Of a DNA stretch of 64,000 nt, positions 41,306 through 49,761 are shown piece after piece. A model generated the notes under the pieces. That model was not told where the DNA came from, did no database searches, and saw only the letters and a list, made by a program, of their open reading frames with translations. The position numbers were made by a program, and so were the translations under genes. Numbering within the stretch: position 1 is the stretch's first letter; every line of letters begins with the position of its first letter. This DNA is from Demequina globuliformis (lineage in GTDB: Bacteria > Actinomycetota > Actinomycetes > Actinomycetales > Demequinaceae): the NCBI RefSeq assembly GCF_000975155.1, contig NZ_BBRG01000001.1, positions 1,004,313-1,068,312 on the forward strand, in the 5' to 3' direction.

Positions 41306-43729
41306 CTAAGGTTTCCGCGCCGTCAGCATGACCTGGAGATCGTCAAACCCGTCCGCACTGATGGTGATCGTGATCTCACCGGTCGCCACCGGCCGGACGA
41401 CGGCCAACAGGCGCCCGTCGAAGGTCGTCGCACTCGTCTGCAAGAAGCTCTCCTCCGTGGATTCGCGCGCGCTTCCCAGGCCTTGGAGGCGGCCCGCCCC
41501 TGCAACGTTCACACTCACCAACACGTCGCGGTCCACGAGCACCACTCCCTCGGAATCGACAATGTCGACCTCGATGAAGGCCAAGTCTTCGTCATTAGCG
41601 GCGACTTCATGACGATCGACACTGGCATGCAACTGCGCCACTCCGTCACCGGAGTGGAGGCTCGAGCGCCCCGTCTCTTCCCCATGCGTGTAGGCAATGG
41701 CTTCAAGGTGTCCGGGGCGGAACTGCGCCTCGAACTCGGCGATGTTGCGTCGCGTTTCTCCGACGGTCGCGCGAGCGATCTGGCGGCCATCGAGACGAAG
41801 CTCGACCTCGTCGGCAGATGAATAAACGTCGATTCTGACGGGCGATCCCGTTGGCACATCCCACGTCCAGGTGGAGATAGCGTCATCCCAACTCCACGCG
41901 CCCGCGATGGGCTCCTGCCCATGGCGCTGGGGACGGTGAACCGCGATATATGGCACATCGCGGAGACCAAAAATCGTTTCACGGTAGAACGACAGCGGTC
42001 GGCGGTGCCCAAGAATGTCGATGTCTCCACACCCGGCGACCAGAGTCGGGTAACTACCCATGAGACCGTCGTTCGCGTCTGACTCTCCGGCGTAGGTGAC
42101 CCGTCCGATGCCCGCTTCACCCAGGTAGTCCCAGCCAGTCCAGGTGAAGTCACCAATGACGTGGGAGTTGGCCTCGACAAGTTCCCAGAGCTTGGCGATC
42201 TTGGGACCGTAGGTTTCTGTGCCGAGGATGATGCGGTTGGGGAACATCTCGCGGTCCACCTCGTAACGCGCCTCTCCGTAGTTCATTCCAGCGACGTCGA
42301 CGATGGCATGCGGTTCGCGCGTGCGTTCGGTCACAGGGGGAGCGACGTTCATTTGCGAGAGGATGTCACCCATTTCGCTCATGGTGGTGTTGAGCCCCCC
42401 ACCCGCACCCGGCGTCTCGGTAGGCGGGTCGATCATCAGAGTGAGTAGACCATTGATCGCGTTCGTGATGGGGCGTGTCGGATCGAGCGCGCGGGTTGCC
42501 TCCGCGAGGTCTCGCGCCCATGTCGCTCCCAGCGTTGTCCCCAGGTCCACGATTTCGTTCCCGATCGAGTACATGATGACGCTTGGGTGATTGAAGTCGC
42601 GTTCGACCATGGACTCGAGGTCTCGGTGCCACCATTCGGGAAACGAGACCGAATAGTCGAATGCCATCTTGGACTGCGTCCAGGTGTCGAAAGCTTCGTC
42701 AATAACCAGCATGCCGAGTCGGTCGCACGCGTCGATCATCGCGCTGCTCAGGGGATTGTGGGAGGCTCGAATCGCATTGAAGCCCGCGGATTTCAGGATC
42801 TCCACACGTCGTTCATCTGCCCGTGCGATGGCTGCCGCGCCCAGTACGCCATTGTCGTGGTGGACGCAGGCGCCTCGTAGCTTCGTCGTGACGCCGTTGA
42901 TTCGAAGACCATGGCGAGGGTCAATGGTGACTTTGCGGATGCCGAAGGGAATCGTGAGGCCGGCACCTGAACCGTCCTCGTCGCTTCGCAGTACTAGTTC
43001 AACGTCGTAGAGGTTGGGGTCGTCGGGGCTCCACAACTCGGGGTTGTGTAGGTGAATGCGGGTCCGAGCCGTGGCCGACGCCTGAGGCCGGAGAGTGACG
43101 GGCGCTGTTTCCCGCCCGACCTCGAACTCGCCACGGCGCACAACGACGTCGAGCTCGACCTGCTGGGTGTGTGGTGTCGTATTCGCGATCTCACCCGCGA
43201 CCGCGATGGTTGCGAAGCCGGGCTCGAGGTGTTCGGTCTCGACACGGACGCTGTGGTCGACAAGGTGCACCGCGTCTTCGACGAGCAGGTGAACCGGGCG
43301 GTGAATTCCCATGCCGCTGTACCAACGCGTGTCGGACGGTAGCGCACGTGCCTCCACGCGAATAGTGTTCTCCGCGCCGTACCGAAGCGCCGCATCAATG
43401 CCAACTCGGAATCGTGAATAGCCAAACGCGCGGCCCCCGACGAAAGCGCCGTTGACGAAGACCTGAGCATCGCGATAGACCCCGTCGAACTCGATACTCA
43501 CTCGCCGATCGCGGTACGCATCAGGTACGTCAAAGGTCTTCGTGTACTCGACGGCACCACCCACGAAATACCCCGCCTCCGCACCCGAATCGCGAGAGCG
43601 ACCGGCGGCAAGCATCGCGTCGTGTGGCAAAGTCACGAGGTCTCCGGGGTCGGCCGCTGCGCTGACCTCATCGAACAGGCTCGTCCTCTTGCGTACACGC
43701 CAATCTCGGTTGAATGGCAGCTTCGCCAT
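41306..43729 (-). CDS. GH2 family beta-galactosidase-like glycosidase
   Basis: 807 residues from ATG 43729, with AGGAG 5 nt upstream. Order: sugar-binding jelly roll (to about 160), immunoglobulin-like domain, catalytic barrel (about 270-560) with FNAIRASHNPLSSAMIDACDRLGMLVIDEAFD, acid/base E392 (MYSIGNE) and nucleophile E505 (ILGTETYGPK), then DUF4982-type and Big-like C-terminal domains. No signal peptide, so cytoplasmic. The C-terminal arrangement is that of the DUF4982 group of GH2 enzymes, acting on plant or host glycans. It faces the GPH sugar symporter and probably handles what that protein imports. Confidence 0.9.
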   Translation of the reverse strand: MAKLPFNRDWRVRKRTSLFDEVSAAADPGDLVTLPHDAMLAAGRSRDSGAEAGYFVGGAVEYTKTFDVPDAYRDRRVSIEFDGVYRDAQVFVNGAFVGGRAFGYSRFRVGIDAALRYGAENTIRVEARALPSDTRWYSGMGIHRPVHLLVEDAVHLVDHSVRVETEHLEPGFATIAVAGEIANTTPHTQQVELDVVVRRGEFEVGRETAPVTLRPQASATARTRIHLHNPELWSPDDPNLYDVELVLRSDEDGSGAGLTIPFGIRKVTIDPRHGLRINGVTTKLRGACVHHDNGVLGAAAIARADERRVEILKSAGFNAIRASHNPLSSAMIDACDRLGMLVIDEAFDTWTQSKMAFDYSVSFPEWWHRDLESMVERDFNHPSVIMYSIGNEIVDLGTTLGATWARDLAEATRALDPTRPITNAINGLLTLMIDPPTETPGAGGGLNTTMSEMGDILSQMNVAPPVTERTREPHAIVDVAGMNYGEARYEVDREMFPNRIILGTETYGPKIAKLWELVEANSHVIGDFTWTGWDYLGEAGIGRVTYAGESDANDGLMGSYPTLVAGCGDIDILGHRRPLSFYRETIFGLRDVPYIAVHRPQRHGQEPIAGAWSWDDAISTWTWDVPTGSPVRIDVYSSADEVELRLDGRQIARATVGETRRNIAEFEAQFRPGHLEAIAYTHGEETGRSSLHSGDGVAQLHASVDRHEVAANDEDLAFIEVDIVDSEGVVLVDRDVLVSVNVAGAGRLQGLGSARESTEESFLQTSATTFDGRLLAVVRPVATGEITITISADGFDDLQVMLTARKP

Positions 43730-44193
43730 CATGTCTCCTTAGGTTGTATTCAAAGTGCATTTGGGGCCTAAAGTGCGCTACCAGGTGCCACATGGCGGGC
43801 TACCACTGGTCGCGCACCGCCTTGCTAGATATCCGAGCCCGCGACGGATGGTTGCAAGTCGTCGTCGGCAATCGCTTTTCCGAAGGGTACGAACGCTGCG
43901 AGGGGTGGTGATCCGCAGCGCCTGTTTGAAGGTCCGTTCCAATAGCCGTCCCATGGTCCGACCGCCTCCCGAGGGGAGAGACCACGGCCTAGGGCGGGAC
44001 CGATCGCGCCGGTACCGCGAGAGTCGGTTCGCACCATTGCCTCCATCGACACGGCTCCAACCCGAACGCTGGCCCCGCTAGTGTCACGTGACATGATACG
44101 TTAACACTCGTGCCGAGTCGCCGATGACCGTCACGTGGCGGATCGATGGCCCCTCCGCTCACTCCACGCCTTAAGCACGAAAGCGCCTCAACG
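43730..44193. other. Divergent promoter region between GH2 and the GPH symporter
   Basis: A 464-bp gap without a supportable gene. Apart from the operator at 44082, TGATACGTTAACA at 44095-44107 is a second LacI-type half palindrome. The rest shows nothing clear. Confidence 0.5.
44082..44095. promoter_or_regulatory. LacI-type operator GTGTCACGTGACAT
   Basis: The inner 12 bp TGTCACGTGACA is a perfect palindrome with a central CG. Two further copies of the same design lie at 48474 and 55979. It is about 100 bp before the symporter start. Confidence 0.65.
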
Positions 44194-45612
44194 ATGAGCA
44201 CACAAACGGATTCCTCGGCAGCTGTTCCTGAAACGCCCGCGCGAGCGCTCGCGAAAGTACGACTGCGCGAGAAGTTTTCCTACGGCGTGGGAGACGTAGG
44301 ACAGTCACTGCTTGCGTCGACGGTCACCGCGTTTGCGCTGTTCTACTTCACCAATGTCGCCGGAATCGGCGCTGCGATCGCGGGCACCATTCTGCTCATC
44401 GGTCAGCTTCTCAACGGTGTGACGGACTTCGTGATCGGCATCCTGATCGACAAGACGTCGACCCGTTGGGGCAAGCTGCGCCCGTGGATCCTTTTTACTG
44501 CGGTGCCGATGGGCGCAGCCTATGTAGGGATTTTCACCGTGCCGGCAGCACTGAATGACACGGGCAAGGTCGTTTGGTCAATCGTCATGTACTCGATGTT
44601 GATGGCTGTCTTCTATACGGCCGCTAACGTGGCCTACGGCGCTTTGGTGTCGGTCATCACTGCGGACACGAAGGCCCGCGTCTCCCTCAGCACCTTCCGG
44701 TTCTTCGCGTCGATTCTGACCAGCCTGGTCGCGTCGACTGCAACTCTTCCGCTTGTGAATGTTCTCGGAGATGACCAGAGGGCTTGGACGTCGACCGCGG
44801 CACTGTACGCGGTGATCGCAGTCACAAGCGCTGTCATCGTGTTCGCTGGGACTCGGGAGCGCGTCGTTGTCAACGAGGGCCACGGCGAAGAGCCGAAGGT
44901 GCCCGCATCCACTATGTTGCGCACGCTCTTCCGCAACCGCTACTTCCTCTGGGCAACCGCACTCTTCGTCATGGTGAACGGACTCAGCGGCTTTATCGCG
45001 GCGGGAGCGGTGTACTTCGCCAACGACGTCCTTGGGGACGCCTCGCTCTATGGGCTGCTCGCGATCGCTAGCCTCCTGCCCACCGTGGCAGGCATCCCGC
45101 TCATGCCTACCTTGATGGGCCGGTTTGGTCGCAGGCCGGTAATGTTTGTGGGGTTCAGCCTGATCGTGATCGGCACCGCAGTCGTAGCGATCGCACCGGC
45201 GAGCCTTCCCGTGCTGCTCGTCGGCCTCGTTATCCGCGGTCTCGGCCTCGTACCCTTCGCGGTGGGTAGCATGCCGTTGCTCGCCGAGATCGCCGACTAT
45301 GGCGAATGGAAGTTTGGTATCCGGCTCGAGGGGCTCACGTTCGCGGTCTCGTCGCTGGGCTTCAAGATCGGAACAGGACTCTCTGCGGCAATTGTCGGTT
45401 GGTTGCTCGCTTGGGGCGGCTACGACGCGGCAGCGTCCGCACAGAGCGAGTCAGCGCAGCTCGCCATCACCACCTCATACGTGTACTTGCCGCTGATCAC
45501 GGGAGTGCTCGCGATAGTCGTATTCCTGTTCCTCAACGTCGACCGCCACCGTCCTGAGGTAGAAGCGCATCTCGAGGCGAAGGCGGCAGCGGCTCTCGAC
45601 GATCGGGGCTAA
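44194..45612 (+). CDS. GPH-family sugar/cation symporter (MFS)
   Basis: 472 residues from ATG 44194. Twelve hydrophobic segments are visible, with the family motifs SYGVGDVGQSL at the start, DFVIGILIDKTSTRWGKLRPWIL in the first cytoplasmic loop (the GPH form of the MFS D-R-x-G signature), and GEWKFGIRLEGLTFAVSSLGFKIGTGL near helix 10. It belongs with the glycoside-pentoside-hexuronide transporters (MelB, UidB, XylP). Next to GH2 and glucuronate genes, glucuronides or short glycosides are the likely cargo, driven by sodium or protons. It converges on the LacI gene. Confidence 0.9.
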   Translation: MSTQTDSSAAVPETPARALAKVRLREKFSYGVGDVGQSLLASTVTAFALFYFTNVAGIGAAIAGTILLIGQLLNGVTDFVIGILIDKTSTRWGKLRPWILFTAVPMGAAYVGIFTVPAALNDTGKVVWSIVMYSMLMAVFYTAANVAYGALVSVITADTKARVSLSTFRFFASILTSLVASTATLPLVNVLGDDQRAWTSTAALYAVIAVTSAVIVFAGTRERVVVNEGHGEEPKVPASTMLRTLFRNRYFLWATALFVMVNGLSGFIAAGAVYFANDVLGDASLYGLLAIASLLPTVAGIPLMPTLMGRFGRRPVMFVGFSLIVIGTAVVAIAPASLPVLLVGLVIRGLGLVPFAVGSMPLLAEIADYGEWKFGIRLEGLTFAVSSLGFKIGTGLSAAIVGWLLAWGGYDAAASAQSESAQLAITTSYVYLPLITGVLAIVVFLFLNVDRHRPEVEAHLEAKAAAALDDRG

Positions 45613-45640
45613 GCCAGAGTGTCCGCCCGGGCATCCCTCA

Positions 45641-46633
45641 TCACGCCGTGTCGCCTTCGACGACTCGAAGTTGAGGGAACCCGGCGGCGTGCGCACCGGC
45701 CTCGTCGCCGTCGATCGCGCTAATCAGGTTCGCGCCAAGCCCCCGTCCGACCTCACCCTGATCGATCCGGAATGTCGTGAGGCGCGGCGACCAGAGTTGG
45801 CTCTCGGGAGTCGCATCTACTCCCATGATCGCCACTTCACTGGGCACTTCAAGGCCGAGTTCCCTGCATGCCGCGAGAACTGCCAAGGCGACGACGTCCA
45901 CTTGGCACGCGATAGAGGTCGGCTTGTCGTGCGACAGTACGGGTTCCAGAATGCGCGCCGCAGTCGCCACATCCAGTGGCACCTCGACCAGTGTGGGCGG
46001 GTCGAGGCGCAATTCGGCCGCGGCTTGCAGAGCACCTCTAAAGCGACCCATACCGCTTGGGTAGTCCACAGCGTCGGCCGGACGCGCAAAGAGCAAGCGC
46101 CGCCTGCCGACCCGTTCGACTAACGTCTGAACCAGCATCGAGCCGACGTGAACATCGAACTCATCGAGTTCCGACTCGCCACTGTCCGGAACTACGACTA
46201 CACCCGTTCGCCTCAGTTGCTCCGCCGCCCCTGGCGCGAGGACGTTGAAGTTCACAATCGCCACTGGCGCAAGCATGCGCAGGTCGGTCACGATTGCGTC
46301 CGAGTCCGAAATACCGAACTGTACGAGCACGTGAAATCCTCGCGACGACAGCACCGCCTGCAACTCGACGATGGAGTCCTGGAACAGCGGGGGCAGCGTG
46401 CCAGCCGGCACCAGGACGACGACGGTCGACCCTCGTCCCGTGACCAGGCCACGGCCGGCTGGTGACGGGGCGTACGCCAACTCATCGACCGCCTGATGGA
46501 CACGCGCGCGTGTCGCTTCAGGGAATCGTTCTCCTCGACCGTTGAGGATCTCGTTAACCGTGCTCCGCGAGAAGCCCGAAAGCCGCGCCACGTCCCAACT
46601 TGTCGCACGCTTGGGTCCGGAGGTTTTGGTCAT
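45641..46633 (-). CDS. LacI family regulator 1
   Basis: 330 residues from ATG 46633; a longer frame exists but is Arg-rich and crosses the operator. The HTH reads SWDVARLSGFSRSTVNEILNGRGERFPEATRARV, with N-E-I replacing the usual S-R-A before the hinge; the hinge helix follows (YAPSPAGRGLVTGR). The periplasmic-binding-like sugar domain fills 60-330. A perfect palindrome just upstream of its start suggests autoregulation. Effector unknown, probably a sugar from the glycosidases around it. Confidence 0.88.
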   Translation of the reverse strand: MTKTSGPKRATSWDVARLSGFSRSTVNEILNGRGERFPEATRARVHQAVDELAYAPSPAGRGLVTGRGSTVVVLVPAGTLPPLFQDSIVELQAVLSSRGFHVLVQFGISDSDAIVTDLRMLAPVAIVNFNVLAPGAAEQLRRTGVVVVPDSGESELDEFDVHVGSMLVQTLVERVGRRRLLFARPADAVDYPSGMGRFRGALQAAAELRLDPPTLVEVPLDVATAARILEPVLSHDKPTSIACQVDVVALAVLAACRELGLEVPSEVAIMGVDATPESQLWSPRLTTFRIDQGEVGRGLGANLISAIDGDEAGAHAAGFPQLRVVEGDTA

Positions 46634-46643
46634 TGGAGAAGTT

Positions 46644-46662
46644 TGGCACAGCGTCTGTGCCA
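46644..46662. promoter_or_regulatory. LacI operator TGGCACAG-CGT-CTGTGCCA
   Basis: Perfect 8-bp arms with a 3-nt centre, 10 bp upstream of the LacI regulator 1 start. No second copy was noticed in the window. Confidence 0.65.
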
Positions 46663-46704
46663 TCTGGCGGCGGGGGCGCCGACCCGGCCCGGTGCCGGAG
46701 CCAC

Positions 46705-48336
46705 CTAGACTTTGACGCTTTCCGCCGCAAGCTCTGGGCGCAGCAAGTCGACCCAAACCGCGTATCCGGCGCCAGTCAGATGCAAGTCGTCGAGCGAGAA
46801 CTCCTGCTTGATGGCACCGTCGTCGGTCGCGAACGCTGGCCACAAATCCAAGTACACGGCCCCGTGCTTGACTGCGAGGGTCTTGTAGCGAACGTTGAGC
46901 GATTCGATCCGTTCCCTGAAATCTGCCGTGCGGGGCATGACGGAATTCAACACGATCGGGACATCGACGTTTTCTTCCCTCACCAACGTCAGGATCGCGT
47001 CGACGTTCGCGACAATCTCGTCTTCCTCAACCTCAGCGGTCAGATCATTTGTGCCGATGAGCAGTGACACCCCGGCGGGCTCTTGGAGTTCCCTTTGGGT
47101 GCGCTTAAGAACCTCGTCGGAGCGCTCGCCTCCGACGCCGCGGTTCACGACGGGCCCGTCCACGAACCATTCACTCCAGAGCCCCTGCTCAGTGATGCTG
47201 TCACCGAGGAACAGGAGGGCTCCACGAGGAACGTCGATTGCCTCAAGCTGGCTGTTGCGCATGCTCTTCTGCCGCTCGAGCATGGGCGCGAAAAGGCTGA
47301 GGTAGTACGACATCTCGCGCTGTTCGAATCCCTTCAACGGGATGTGCTCTTCCACGAATGCGCTCAGTTCACGGGCTGCCTCGCGGTCCTCGGGAGCCTG
47401 TCCCGCGAAAAGGCCATGGGGTGCGCCTTCGAACACGTGAAGGTCAGCTCGCACGCCGGCCGCGCGCAGCGCACGATGCAGCCGGACGGTGTCGGACTGG
47501 AGCACATCCCGGGTCCCAGTGATCAACGCGGTCGGAGGGAACACAGAAACGTCCCCGAAGAGCGGAGACAGCTCTGGATCGGTGAGGTCATGGCCACCGG
47601 AGTACAGGCGCGCACGCTCCGAGAGTCGTCCTGACGGCACCGTATTTCCCAGCCAATGAACCTCCACCGTGTCACCCTGGCCAGTCAGGTCGACGGCGGG
47701 CGAATTGAGGAGCAACACCGCCGGACGGGGAAGCTCCTCGGCTGCCAAGCGGAGCATCAGGGCAGCGGCTAGGTTTCCGCCGGCACTCATCCCGAACACG
47801 GCGACGCGGCTCGCGTCATGCGACTCAAGTAGCACCTTGTATGCGATGACGCAGTCATCGAGGGCGGCGGGGTAGGGGTGCTCAGGCGGCATGCGGTAGT
47901 CGACGACCCACGACGGCAGACCATAGGTCGTCGCCACGAGACTGGCGGCCGCACGGCTCACTTCCCCGCCTCCGTCAGTCCAACCACCGCCATGCAGCGC
48001 GAACAGGACTCGATCATCGTCGACGCCTTCGGGACTGGGCGCAGTGAACACGGGCACCGAGCCGACCATGACCTCGCTGACGGGGAGTGTCCGCTCTGTG
48101 CGCACACCGCCGACGGTGCCCATTGCGGTGCCGATCACCTGTTCCGGCGACGTCGGCGCTGATTCCGCTAGCAGTTCGGCCCATGCCGCACGGTCTGTCC
48201 CGGGCGGCTCAGGAGAACGCGGAAGCCCGTAGAGGAACTGCGACATCTGGAGCGCCTCGTCGCTCATGGTCGAGGGCCACGGGAGCTCGCGCTCGGGAAT
48301 CACTAAGGGGGCGGGCGCCACATCGTTGTCGGCCAC
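46705..48336 (-). CDS. Two-domain esterase: HSL-type alpha/beta hydrolase fused to SGNH hydrolase
   Basis: 543 residues from GTG 48336, selected for GAGGAG 8 nt upstream (TTG 48408 is an alternative). Residues 100-340: hormone-sensitive-lipase-type domain with HGGGW (oxyanion hole), nucleophile GMSAGG, and the late GAPHGLF histidine. Residues 365-543: SGNH domain with GDSIT (nucleophile), GVGG, GTND and DDLHLTGAG (catalytic Asp and His). Both active sites look complete. Carbohydrate esterases of the SGNH fold remove acetyl groups from xylan and similar glycans; the fused pair would attack two different esters. No signal peptide, so it acts on imported oligosaccharides. Confidence 0.85.
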   Translation of the reverse strand: MADNDVAPAPLVIPERELPWPSTMSDEALQMSQFLYGLPRSPEPPGTDRAAWAELLAESAPTSPEQVIGTAMGTVGGVRTERTLPVSEVMVGSVPVFTAPSPEGVDDDRVLFALHGGGWTDGGGEVSRAAASLVATTYGLPSWVVDYRMPPEHPYPAALDDCVIAYKVLLESHDASRVAVFGMSAGGNLAAALMLRLAAEELPRPAVLLLNSPAVDLTGQGDTVEVHWLGNTVPSGRLSERARLYSGGHDLTDPELSPLFGDVSVFPPTALITGTRDVLQSDTVRLHRALRAAGVRADLHVFEGAPHGLFAGQAPEDREAARELSAFVEEHIPLKGFEQREMSYYLSLFAPMLERQKSMRNSQLEAIDVPRGALLFLGDSITEQGLWSEWFVDGPVVNRGVGGERSDEVLKRTQRELQEPAGVSLLIGTNDLTAEVEEDEIVANVDAILTLVREENVDVPIVLNSVMPRTADFRERIESLNVRYKTLAVKHGAVYLDLWPAFATDDGAIKQEFSLDDLHLTGAGYAVWVDLLRPELAAESVKV

Positions 48337-48473
48337 TGCGGTGTCTCCTCGCAGGTAGTAGTTAGCTTCACGCTCACCGTCCGACGAAACCCTGGGGGCC
48401 ACGGTCAAGCGGCAACAGTCGCATGGCGTTTTCGTCTCAACAGTGGGACGGGAGCATGCTTTCGATTCGCTAG

Positions 48474-48487
48474 GTGTATCGTGACAC
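48474..48487. promoter_or_regulatory. LacI-type operator GTGTATCGTGACAC
   Basis: Arms GTGTAT/TGACAC with a central CG, matching the sites at 44082 and 55979. It lies in the 252-bp divergent gap between the two esterase genes and could control both. Confidence 0.6.
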
Positions 48488-48588
48488 TACGCGGCAGCGA
48501 GGTCACGGGTCAAGGCGATGCAGCCGCCCTGTTCATTCCCCGCTCCATACGTTCCACGTCGAGCGGGCAGAAAGGAATTCACTCGAGG

Positions 48589-49548
48589 ATGAGGCACCTG
48601 CACCCCGAGATCGACGCCCGGCTCGGCTGGGCACACGGTGTCGATCCCGCCCAGCTCATGACGGACCCAGAGCTTCGATCGCGCCTTTCGCACTCCTACT
48701 TCACAATGGACGACGAAGAGTCACCCGTTGTGAAGTACGAACAGTTCGACATCAGTAACGACGAGTGCCCCTACCCCGTCTCTATCCGGCTCTACCGGAC
48801 CCAAAGTAAATCAGCCACCTCTGCGGTGGTATTGGTCCACGGCGGAGGCTTTCTGGGCGGGACGGTCGACGACCAAGAGTCCGACGGCGTGGCACGAGAA
48901 ATTGTCACGCGTACCGGCGCAGCGGTCGTATCGGTCGACTACCGCCTCGCCTCGCAGGAGCATCACTTCCCGCACTTGCACCACGAGGTGCTTGCCGCGT
49001 TCAAGTGGACTTGCTCTCCCGGCGGGCTCGAACTCAACCCAGCCTCCGTCGTACTCCTAGGAGCGTCGGCAGGTGCATCGCTATGCGCTACCGCGACGCT
49101 CGAGCTGCGCGAACGCTCCGACGAACTTCCGGCGGGCTTGGTGTTGCTGTACCCGCTGCTGTTTAAACTGAGCCCGCCTGCGGACTCCCCTTATGACATT
49201 GATCGCGTCCCTGCGATCTTTAGGATCCTCCAACCCTCAGTCGAGTTCATGTTCGACTCGTACCTAGGGCCCGAAGCTCTCAGGTCGAACGGCGTCCACG
49301 GAAGCCTTGATGACGAGACCCTCGATGGCCTGCCCCCCAGCTTGGTGGTCGCCGCAGCATACGACGACCTGGCAGGCCATGCGCACGAATTTGCCAGTCG
49401 GGCGACGCGGGACGGCTCTGTCGTGCGACTGATCGACGTTCCCGGCATGCCGCACGGCTTCTTGCAATTGCCGCGGTCAATCGACCAGGTAGGCCGCTCA
49501 CTCGAAGCCATTGCGACGTTTGTGGACGAGCAAACGGGCCCTCGCTAG
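48589..49548 (+). CDS. HSL-type alpha/beta hydrolase (esterase)
   Basis: 319 residues from ATG 48589, with AAAGGA upstream. Motifs: HGGGF oxyanion hole, the conserved VSVDYRLA, nucleophile GASAGA, and GMPHGF with the catalytic histidine; AAAYDDL gives the acid. Size and order are normal for the family IV esterases. The first 90 residues form the cap. It is divergent from the two-domain esterase and shares its operator. It probably removes acyl groups from sugars in this locus. Confidence 0.87.
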   Translation: MRHLHPEIDARLGWAHGVDPAQLMTDPELRSRLSHSYFTMDDEESPVVKYEQFDISNDECPYPVSIRLYRTQSKSATSAVVLVHGGGFLGGTVDDQESDGVAREIVTRTGAAVVSVDYRLASQEHHFPHLHHEVLAAFKWTCSPGGLELNPASVVLLGASAGASLCATATLELRERSDELPAGLVLLYPLLFKLSPPADSPYDIDRVPAIFRILQPSVEFMFDSYLGPEALRSNGVHGSLDDETLDGLPPSLVVAAAYDDLAGHAHEFASRATRDGSVVRLIDVPGMPHGFLQLPRSIDQVGRSLEAIATFVDEQTGPR

Positions 49549-49641
49549 CACCCCGTGCCAACGCGCGTAGCGAAAAGCTCTCGCCCGCGCGTGCACGCCA
49601 GAGGGCGCCCGGATCAGCGGGCTACGCACTCCTCAAGTGGT

Positions 49642-49706
49642 TCGCACCGGAAACTGCTCCCCTCGGCCTGAAGGCGAAAGGCACCAGGCAGCAGTTTCCG
49701 GTGCGA
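49642..49706. terminator. Long bidirectional hairpin, perfect 17-bp arms
   Basis: TCGCACCGGAAACTGCT (49642-49658) and its exact inverse (49690-49706) enclose a 31-nt loop that can fold again (GCCT...AGGC). It lies between convergent genes, so transcription termination in both directions is likely. No T run follows. Confidence 0.6.
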
Positions 49707-49761
49707 TGAGTTCGCCGGGTTGGAGAGCCCCAACGAAGATTGGCACGCCAGAGAGGCGGTT

